A stretch of 23,700 bases of DNA, from positions 1-23,700 of the forward strand of contig DBTL01000011.1 in assembly GCA_002307035.1 (NCBI GenBank), given 5' to 3'. Position numbers and translations under genes: made by a program. Below the pieces are notes generated by a model. That model saw only the letters and a list, made by a program, of their open reading frames with translations. It was not told the DNA's origin and did not search any database. Of this stretch, positions 7,625 through 14,500 are shown one piece after another. The stretch is from Bacteroides sp. UBA1317 (lineage in GTDB: Bacteria; Bacteroidota; Bacteroidia; Bacteroidales; Bacteroidaceae). Each line of letters starts with the position of its first letter. The stretch's first letter is position 1.

Positions 7625-7674
7625 TATCTGGAACAACTGGTTAAGAGTCATTCACTAATCAATTGCTCCAGATA
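7625..7674 (-). promoter_or_regulatory. Long hairpin between fusA and rpsJ (candidate S10 leader or processing site)
   Basis: In the transcript, TATCTGGAGCAA pairs with TTGTTCCAGATA (12 bp, one G-U). Further in, TTGATTAG pairs with TTAACCAG (one mismatch, two G-U), leaving a 10-nt loop: about 19 of 20 pairs. It begins 4 nt after the fusA stop and ends 27 nt before the rpsJ start. The downstream sequence is AT-rich but has no clean U-run, so I favour a regulatory or processing element over a terminator. In E. coli the S10 leader is the L4 target; equivalence here is inference. Confidence 0.65.
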
Positions 7675-7678
7675 CTCA

Positions 7679-9796
7679 TTAAAGTAAATCTGCACGTCCT
7701 TTAACCTCTTCTAAAACCGTTTTAGCTATCGAAGAAGAAACTTGAGCATGATGAGAATACGTCATAGAAGACGTAGCACGACCAGAAGAAATTGTTCGTA
7801 ATGTAGTTACATAACCAAACATTTCTGCCAAAGGCACCAATGCTTTAACAATTCTGGCTCCAGAGCGACTAGACTCCATTCCCTCTACTTGTCCGCGACG
7901 TTTATTTAAGTCTCCAATCACGTCACCCATGTTCTCTTCTGGAGTCACAACCTCTAACTTCATCATAGGCTCTAATAAAACAGGACCAGCTTTTGCACAA
8001 GCATTTCTATATGCTTGCATCGCACAAATTTCAAAAGACAACTGATCTGAATCCACAGGGTGAAAAGAGCCATCAATCAATGATACTTTTAAAGAATCTA
8101 ATGAATAACCAGCTAGTACACCATTTTTCATGGCGGATAGGAATCCCTTCTGAACTGAGGGTATAAATTCCTTTGGAATGTTACCACCCTTCACTTCGTC
8201 AATAAACTGTAATCCACCTTGCACAAAATCAGAATCAACAGGCCCTATATTAACTATAATATCAGCAAACTTACCACGACCTCCCGATTGTTTTTTATAG
8301 ACTTCGCGAAGATTAACAGTCTTTGTAATTGCTTCCTTATAATTAACCTGAGGGCGTCCTTGGTTACACTCAACTTTAAATTCTCTTCTAAGACGGTCTA
8401 TGATAATATCAAGATGTAGCTCACCCATACCTGAAATTACAGTTTGACCTGTCTGTTCATCTGTATGAACAGTAAACGTCGGGTCCTCTTCTGCCAACTT
8501 AGCCAAGCCATTAGACAGCTTATCCATATCTTTCTGAGTTTTTGGCTCAATGGCAATGCCTATTACTGTTTCTGGAAAGTCTATAGATTCTAAGATAATT
8601 GGCGCATTTTCATCGCACAATGTATCTCCAGTGTGAATATCTTTAAAACCAACACCGGCACCAATATCACCGGCACCAATAACGTCCACCGGATTTTGTT
8701 TATTAGAGTGCATCTGGAATAAACGAGATACACGCTCCTTCTTCCCTGAACGAGAATTATAAATATAAGAACCTGCTTCGATCTTTCCTGAATACACACG
8801 GAAAAAAGTCAAACGTCCCACATAAGGGTCAGTTGCTATTTTAAAAGCTAAAGCAGACGTTTTGTCGTCTTCACTAGGCTTACGATCCTCTTCTGCGCCC
8901 GTATCAGGGTTTGTCCCGATAACATTTTCTGTATCTAAAGGCGAAGGCAAAAAAGCACACACATAGTCCAACAATGTTTGGACACCTTTATTTTTAAAAG
9001 ATGAGCCACAAAGCATTGGAACAATAGCCATTTGAACAGTTGCGTTACGAAGTGCCCTCAAAACCTCTTCTTCAGTAATAGTAGAAGGGTCTTCGAAATA
9101 TTTCTCCATCAATGCATCATCATACTCAGCTACTTTTTCAAGCATCTTATCTCTCCACTCTGTGCATTCATCCAGCAGATTAGCCGGTATCTCTTCCACA
9201 GAATAATCAGCCCCCATTGTCTCATCATGCCAATAAACAGCCTTCATCTTAATAAGATCAACAAGACCTTTAAAAGATTCCTCTGCGCCAATAGGAACAA
9301 CAATAGGACATGGGTTAGCGCCCAAAACAGTCTTCATTTGACGTACAACTTCAAAGAAGTCAGCGCCAGAACGGTCCATTTTATTAACATATCCAATACG
9401 TGGTACATTATATTTATCCGCTTGCCTCCAAACTGTTTCTGACTGGGGTTCCACACCTCCTACGGCACAGTAAGTAGCCACGGCACCATCAAGCACACGC
9501 AACGAACGCTCTACCTCTGCAGTAAAATCAACGTGCCCCGGGGTATCAATTAAATTAATCTTATAAACATCTCCTGCGTACTTCCATCGGGTAGTAGTTG
9601 CAGCAGACGTAATAGTGATGCCACGCTCTTGTTCTTGGGCCATCCAATCCATCGTTGCCGCACCGTCATGAACCTCACCAATTTTATGAGTTAATCCTGT
9701 ATAAAACAGAATACGCTCAGATGTGGTCGTTTTACCGGCATCAATGTGAGCCATAATACCAATATTACGAGTCAAATGTAAATCTTGTCTTGCCAT
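7679..9796 (-). CDS. fusA: Elongation factor G
   Basis: Ribosomal translocase: a GTPase that moves tRNAs and mRNA after peptide bond formation and helps recycle ribosomes. The product has 705 residues. Domain I shows G1 AHIDAGKTTT (16-25), the switch region RGITI (58-62), G3 DTPGHVDF (84-91) and G4 NKMD (138-141). Later come the domain II-III segment EEDPTFTV with SGMGELHLDI, domain IV with SGGRGKFAD, and the C-terminal signature AEMFGYVTTLRTISSGRAT. Nothing is truncated. It lies 55 nt after rpsG. This is the canonical EF-G of the str operon rather than one of the divergent EF-G2 paralogues found elsewhere in Bacteroidota genomes. Fusidic acid resistance cannot be judged from sequence alone. 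Confidence 0.98.
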   Translation of the reverse strand: MARQDLHLTRNIGIMAHIDAGKTTTSERILFYTGLTHKIGEVHDGAATMDWMAQEQERGITITSAATTTRWKYAGDVYKINLIDTPGHVDFTAEVERSLRVLDGAVATYCAVGGVEPQSETVWRQADKYNVPRIGYVNKMDRSGADFFEVVRQMKTVLGANPCPIVVPIGAEESFKGLVDLIKMKAVYWHDETMGADYSVEEIPANLLDECTEWRDKMLEKVAEYDDALMEKYFEDPSTITEEEVLRALRNATVQMAIVPMLCGSSFKNKGVQTLLDYVCAFLPSPLDTENVIGTNPDTGAEEDRKPSEDDKTSALAFKIATDPYVGRLTFFRVYSGKIEAGSYIYNSRSGKKERVSRLFQMHSNKQNPVDVIGAGDIGAGVGFKDIHTGDTLCDENAPIILESIDFPETVIGIAIEPKTQKDMDKLSNGLAKLAEEDPTFTVHTDEQTGQTVISGMGELHLDIIIDRLRREFKVECNQGRPQVNYKEAITKTVNLREVYKKQSGGRGKFADIIVNIGPVDSDFVQGGLQFIDEVKGGNIPKEFIPSVQKGFLSAMKNGVLAGYSLDSLKVSLIDGSFHPVDSDQLSFEICAMQAYRNACAKAGPVLLEPMMKLEVVTPEENMGDVIGDLNKRRGQVEGMESSRSGARIVKALVPLAEMFGYVTTLRTISSGRATSSMTYSHHAQVSSSIAKTVLEEVKGRADLL

Positions 9797-9851
9797 TTTT
9801 TTACAATTCCTTACTTTAAGTTTTTAATAGAATTAACCTCTCTTGCAGTAT

Positions 9852-10328
9852 TTAGAATCTGAAATGAGCAAATGCACGATTAGCTTCAGCCATTCTATGC
9901 ATATCTTCTTTACGCTTATAAGAACCACCTTGCTCGTTAAATGCATCCATTATTTCAGCTGCAAGTTTATCGGCCATAGATTTCCCGCCTCTCTTACGAG
10001 CATATAGAATCAAATTCTTCATTGAAACAGACTCTTTACGATCGGGGCGAATTTCAGTAGGAACTTGGAATGTTGCCCCACCTACACGGCGAGATTTCAC
10101 TTCTACTTGGGGAGTAATGTTTTCCAATGCTTTCTTCCATATTTCCAATGCCGACTTTTCTTCATTAGGAAGTTTATTCTTAACAACCTCTAAAGCAGCA
10201 TAAAAGATCTCATAAGAAGTATTTTTTTTACCATCATACATTAGATGATTTACAAATTTCGAGACTTTTTGATCATTGAAAACGGGATCAGGAAGAATCA
10301 CACGTTTTTTGGGTTTAGCTTTTCTCAT
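9852..10328 (-). CDS. rpsG: 30S ribosomal protein S7 (uS7)
   Basis: Initiates assembly of the 30S head and contacts E-site tRNA; in E. coli it represses the str operon by binding the S12-S7 spacer. The start is ATG 10328 (MRKAKPKKRVILPDPVFNDQ), giving 158 residues. An in-frame ATG at 10403 would add 25 residues unlike any S7. The signature SRRVGGATFQVPTEIRPDRK is present and the C-terminus is RMAEANRAFAHFRF. It sits 139 nt after rpsL, an unusually wide spacer for this cluster that holds a perfect hairpin. Confidence 0.97.
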   Translation of the reverse strand: MRKAKPKKRVILPDPVFNDQKVSKFVNHLMYDGKKNTSYEIFYAALEVVKNKLPNEEKSALEIWKKALENITPQVEVKSRRVGGATFQVPTEIRPDRKESVSMKNLILYARKRGGKSMADKLAAEIMDAFNEQGGSYKRKEDMHRMAEANRAFAHFRF

Positions 10329-10352
10329 TTGTTTGAAAAATAATGTTTTTGT

Positions 10353-10368
10353 TTTTGGCTGCAAAATA
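10353..10368 (-). promoter_or_regulatory. Promoter-like -7 element upstream of rpsG (weak)
   Basis: The minus strand reads TATTTTGCAGCCAAAA, closely resembling the rpsL promoter core TATTTTTGCAGCCCAAAA at 10925-10942. It is one base short of the Bacteroidota TAnnTTTG consensus, and no TTG/TTTG -33 element lies 19-21 bp upstream. It could be a weak internal promoter for rpsG-fusA or a shared early-transcribed sequence. Low confidence. Confidence 0.3.
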
Positions 10369-10376
10369 TCGTCTTC

Positions 10377-10396
10377 AATTTTCCCTCTGGAAAATT
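10377..10396 (-). promoter_or_regulatory. Perfect hairpin in the rpsL-rpsG spacer
   Basis: AATTTTCC and GGAAAATT form a perfect 8-bp stem around a 4-nt loop (AGAG in the mRNA). It lies 48 nt before the rpsG start. E. coli S7 binds the S12-S7 spacer, so this is a candidate feedback site, but it bears no demonstrated similarity to that site. There is no U-run behind it. Confidence 0.5.
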
Positions 10397-10467
10397 TACT
10401 CAACCTTTATAGCTTATCCAACAAACTAAAAACGAAAGTTATTACTTAATAATTAATATACTACTAG

Positions 10468-10872
10468 TTATTTTTTCTTAGCTGGAGCGGCTGGTTGCCC
10501 TGGCTTAGGACGTTTTGTTCCGTATTTAGAACGTCTTTGTGTGCGCCCTGCGACACCAGCTGTATCAAGTGTTCCACGAACTATATGATAGCGCACACCA
10601 GGTAAGTCTTTTACGCGTCCTCCACGTACTAAAACTATTGAGTGCTCTTGCAAGTTATGTCCTTCACCAGGTATGTAAGAGTTCACCTCTTTTTGGTTTG
10701 TCAAACGTACACGAGCTACTTTACGCATTGCAGAGTTTGGCTTTTTAGGAGTAGTTGTATAAACCCTCACGCAAACGCCACGTCTTTGAGGACACGAGTC
10801 AAGGGCAGGAGATTTACTCTTATCCACCAACACAGAGCGTCCTTTTCTTACTAATTGCTGAATTGTAGGCAT
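10468..10872 (-). CDS. rpsL: 30S ribosomal protein S12 (uS12)
   Basis: Decoding-centre protein that controls translational accuracy. The product has 134 residues starting MPTIQQLVRKGRSVLVDKSK. The streptomycin-related motif TTTPKKPNSAMRK (about 39-51) keeps both lysines at 43-44, and GGRVKDLPGVRYH is intact, so the classical streptomycin-resistance positions look wild type. The C-terminus has an Ala/Lys/Pro tail longer than in E. coli. It heads the str genes: a good Bacteroidota promoter lies about 60 nt upstream, and no Shine-Dalgarno is visible before the ATG. Confidence 0.98.
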   Translation of the reverse strand: MPTIQQLVRKGRSVLVDKSKSPALDSCPQRRGVCVRVYTTTPKKPNSAMRKVARVRLTNQKEVNSYIPGEGHNLQEHSIVLVRGGRVKDLPGVRYHIVRGTLDTAGVAGRTQRRSKYGTKRPKPGQPAAPAKKK

Positions 10873-10933
10873 TCTTAATTGTTTTTAATTTATATATTTG
10901 TTATATTAATTTCGCGACTATACATTTTGGGCT

Positions 10934-10966
10934 GCAAAAATACAAATAATAATTGAAATATTCAAC
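10934..10966 (-). promoter_or_regulatory. Bacteroidota-type promoter for rpsL and the str genes
   Basis: The minus strand has GTTG at 10966-10963, a 20-bp AT-rich spacer, and TATTTTTGC at 10942-10934. This matches the published Bacteroides sigma-ABfr consensus TTTG-N19-21-TAnnTTTG with a single mismatch (GTTG for TTTG). It lies between the DUF3467 stop (10986) and the rpsL start (10872), predicting a transcript start near 10926-10929 and a leader of roughly 55 nt. No biochemical evidence is available from sequence. Confidence 0.7.
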
Positions 10967-10985
10967 CCATAACGTTTTTTTCTTT

Positions 10986-11294
10986 TCAAGCTTCACCTTT
11001 TACACTTGTGACAGCAAACAATTCTGACTCTTCTGGCATGGAAATATTCCCATTAATTCTTTCATACTTCACAATATTTTCCTCTAAGGCACGCAATAAG
11101 CGTTTTGCATGTTCTGGTGCCACAATAATGCGTGACTGCACATTTGCTTTAGGAGTACCTGGCATAACGCATATGAAATCAAGAACGAATTCCGAACTAG
11201 AATGAGTAATTATTGCTAAATTAATATACTTACCTTGAGCCACTTCATCGCTCAATTCTATTTGCAACTGGCCTTCATGTTTTTGATCATCCAT
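10986..11294 (-). CDS. DUF3467 family protein of unknown function
   Basis: A 102-residue acidic protein with no signal peptide or membrane segment. I recognise it as the DUF3467 type by the N-terminal GKYINLAIITHSSSEFVLDF (21-40) and the later RIIVAPEHAKRLLRALEENI (55-74). The first part looks like beta strands, the second like an amphipathic helix. The start is ATG 11294 (MDDQKHEGQLQIELSDEVAQ), with no Shine-Dalgarno. It lies 264 nt behind rpoC and 113 nt before rpsL. Family function is not established; its position suggests a role linked to RNA polymerase or ribosome synthesis, but that is inference from neighbourhood only. The gene may be read through from rpoC or have its own promoter, which I could not locate convincingly. 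Confidence 0.88.
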   Translation of the reverse strand: MDDQKHEGQLQIELSDEVAQGKYINLAIITHSSSEFVLDFICVMPGTPKANVQSRIIVAPEHAKRLLRALEENIVKYERINGNISMPEESELFAVTSVKGEA

Positions 11295-11414
11295 ATATTT
11301 TACTATTAATTATATTCTCAATAAACGATTTATTTATAAATGAACCAAAATAAAAACATTCATAAACGTATTCTTAATATTGAAGAAGACACTCATTGGT
11401 TCAACTTTCAAGCA

Positions 11415-11450
11415 TTAAAGATAGCTAATGCAGAGTAAATTCATGCTCAT
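11415..11450 (-). CDS. Possible 11-codon leader ORF upstream of DUF3467 gene
   Basis: The frame reads ATG AGC ATG through TAA, giving MSMNLLCISYL. A GGAGG (11457-11461) lies 6 nt before the ATG, ideal spacing and a rare motif in this window. The peptide has no codon run typical of an attenuator, and 12-codon frames arise easily by chance, so only the Shine-Dalgarno makes it notable. It could be a leader peptide, a remnant or nothing. Confidence 0.25.
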   Translation of the reverse strand: MSMNLLCISYL

Positions 11451-11483
11451 AATCCGCCTCCGAAACCTTCTTGCCTAAAATAG

Positions 11484-11533
11484 AGAAAGCTATAACCCAT
11501 TGTTTACGAGGAAACAAATAGGCATAGCTCTCT
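11484..11533 (-). terminator. Long imperfect hairpin after rpoC (possible terminator)
   Basis: In the transcript AGAGAGCTAT pairs with ATAGCTTTCT (10 bp, one G-U). Inside it, GCCTA and TTGTTT pair with AAACAA and TGGGT, with two single-base bulges and a CCTCGT loop, for about 21 pairs in all. It starts 25 nt after the rpoC stop. The sequence behind it is CTATTTTAGG, only four consecutive U, so termination may be partial or the structure may serve in processing or 3'-end protection. Confidence 0.55.
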
Positions 11534-11558
11534 TATAGATATTAAGATTAAACAAAGA

Positions 11559-14500
11559 TTAAACTTCGCTATAATCTAACACAGTCTTTTTATTTGCTAA
11601 AATTCTATCATATTCCTCTTTTGAACCAACAATGATTTTTTCAAATTCACGTTGACCAGTACCTGCAGGAATCAAATGTCCACAAATAACATTTTCTTTC
11701 ATTCCCTCCAGTTTATCAACTTTACCATTGATAGCGGCTTCATTTAAAACCTTAGTAGTCTCTTGAAAAGAAGCTGCAGACATGAAACTTGATGTTTGCA
11801 AAGCTGCACGAGTAATACCTTGGAGGATTTGAGTTGAGGTTGCCGGAATAGCATCACGCACTTCCACCAATTTCAAATCGCGACGTTTTAGCATACTGTT
11901 TTCATCTCTCAATTTACGAGCTGTAACAATCTGCCCAGCTTGCAAGTTCGAAGAATCACCCGGATTTAGAATAACTTTCTTACCCCAGATACGATCATTT
12001 TCTTCCATGAAATCAAGCTTATCAATAATTTGTTGCTCCAAGAAACGCGTATCGCCAGGTTCGTTAATTTCAACCTTACGCATCATTTGTCGAACAATAA
12101 TCTCAAAATGTTTATCATTTATCTTCACCCCTTGAAGACGATAGACATCTTGAACTTCGTTCACAATATACTCCTGCACTGCCGTAGGACCTTTTATGGC
12201 TAATATATCAGCAGGGGTGGTAGCACCATCAGATAGAGGTGTACCAGCACGCACATAATCATTTTCCTGGACTAAAATCTGCTTAGATAAAGCCACAAGA
12301 TATTTTTTTACTTCTCCTGTTTTAGAGGTAACCACAATTTCACGATTACCACGTTTTATTTTGCCCATAGTCACCTCTCCATCTATTTCCGACACAACTG
12401 CAGGATTCGAAGGATTACGTGCTTCAAACAACTCAGTAACACGAGGAAGACCACCTGTGATATCACCAGCCTTACCAACAGCTCTAGGGATCTTAACAAT
12501 TACCTCACCAGCCTTTACTTTCTGAGCATTTTCTATAACTACATGCCCACCAACTGGTAAATTATAGGTCCGAATTAAATTTCCACTTTCATCTAAAACA
12601 TGAGCAGAAGGCACTTTCGTTTTATCCTTAGATTCAATAATAATAATCTCGCGCAAGCCTGTAGCTTCATCAGATTCAACCTTATATGTTATATTTTCAA
12701 CAACACCTTCAAATTCAATCTTACCTGTAACTTCAGTTATAATTACAGCATTAAATGGATCCCATTTTGCTATAAGCTTACCTTTATCGGCAACATCACC
12801 GTCTACAGCATATAGCTTAGAACCATAAGGAACATTGTGAGTAGAAAGTACAATACCTGTATTTACATCAATGAAACGCACTTCAGCCAAACGTCCTACA
12901 ACAACTTTAGCTGCCTCCCCACTTTCATCAACAATATCCACCGTACGTAATTCTTCAAACTCTAAACGAGAATTATTCTTAGCTATAATACTTGCATTGG
13001 CTGCAATATTCGCAGCAGTACCTCCAGCATGGAAAGTACGCAATGTTAACTGTGTACCAGGCTCACCAATAGACTGAGCAGCAATAACACCTACTGCCTC
13101 TCCCCTCTGGACCATACGATTCGTTGCAAGATTACGCCCATAACACTTAGCACATACGCCTTTCTTAGACTCACAAGTCAGCACCGAACGTATTTCTACA
13201 CTTTCGATTGGTGATTCTTGAATTTTCTTAGCAATTTCTTCAGTAATCTCCTCACCACCTACAACAAGTAATTCCCCTGTAGTAGGATGAATAATATCAT
13301 GTACTGAAACACGACCCAAAATACGTTCGTATAAAGTAGCTATAATATCATCATTATTTTTAAGGTCCATGCAAACCAAGCCTCGAAGCGTACCGCAATC
13401 TTCTTCATTAATGATCACATCATGTGAAACATCTACCAGACGACGTGTAAGATAACCCGCATCAGCTGTTTTCAAAGCCGTATCTGCTAAACCCTTACGT
13501 GCACCGTGAGTAGAAATGAAATATTCTAGTACAGAAAGCCCCTCTTTAAAATTAGATAAAATAGGGTTTTCAATAATTTGTCCTCCCTCTGCACCAGCTT
13601 TTTGAGGTTTGGCCATCAAACCACGCATACCTGACAACTGACGAATCTGTTCTTTGGATCCACGAGCACCAGAATCAAGCATCATATACACAGAGTTGAA
13701 TCCTTGATCATCAGAAGATATAGTCTTCATCAATATATTGGATAACTCAGAATTAACATGTGTCCAAATATCAATAACTTGATTATAACGTTCATTATTA
13801 GTAATGAAACCCATATTATAATTACTGATTACTTGCTCAACCTCATCATATCCTCTCTGAACCAAAGCCTCTTTTTCCTCAGGAATTATAATATCATCAA
13901 GATTAAAAGACAAGCCTCCTTTAAAAGCCATCCTATAACCCAAATCCTTTATACCATCAAGAAAATCAGCAGTACGGGCCACACCACATTTCTTTATTAC
14001 ATCACCAATAATTTCACGCAATGATTTCTTTGAGATGATCGTATTTATATAACCTACTTCCGCAGGAACAATTTCATTAACGATAACACGACCTACAGAC
14101 GTTTCACGCAGAACATCGACAATATTTCCATTATCATCAAGATCCTTAACTATTACCTTTATGACCGCATGGATATCCACTTTACCTTCATTATAGGCGA
14201 TAGTGGCCTCTTCCGGTCCATAAAATATTAAGCCTTCACCTTTAGCGCCCTTACGCAATTTTGTTATATAATATAAGCCCAACACCATATCTTGGGATGG
14301 AACTGTGATAGGAGCCCCATTTGCAGGGTTTAGAATGTTATGAGAAGCCAACATTAACATTTGTGCTTCAAGCACAGCTTCATTACTTAATGGTAAGTGA
14401 ACGGCCATCTGGTCACCATCAAAGTCAGCATTAAAAGCTGTACAAGCTAATGGATGCAGTTGAATAGCTTTACCTTCAATCATTTTAGGTTGAAAAGCCT

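Larger units (their letters stand above)
11295..11558 (-). other. rpoC-DUF3467 intergenic region
   Basis: At 264 bases this is the longest gene-free stretch in the window. It holds the long hairpin behind rpoC (11484-11533), a possible 11-codon ORF with a GGAGG (11415-11450), and an 8-bp inverted repeat (TGAACCAA at 11341-11348 with TTGGTTCA at 11396-11403). I find no convincing promoter in it. Confidence 0.8.

Noticed and set aside
7598..7651. N-terminal extension of rpsJ to an ATG at 7651
   Set aside because: The extra 18 residues are unlike any S10, and their codons fall in the fusA-rpsJ hairpin spacer; the conserved S10 start is at 7597.
9032..9442. A 136-codon open frame on the plus strand, antisense to fusA
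   Set aside because: Fully within EF-G coding sequence; no recognisable domain, start signal or promoter.
10329..10403. N-terminal extension of rpsG
   Set aside because: The conserved S7 start is at 10328; the extension encodes the hairpin and promoter-like region.
11304..11375. Promoter-like TATTTTGG upstream of the DUF3467 gene
   Set aside because: It matches the -7 element imperfectly, and no TTG or TTTG occurs 19-21 bp upstream, so I do not call a promoter.
11341..11403. 8-bp inverted repeat TGAACCAA / TTGGTTCA as an operator or long hairpin
   Set aside because: The arms are 47 nt apart, do not extend, and could occur by chance in AT-rich DNA; listed only in the intergenic description.
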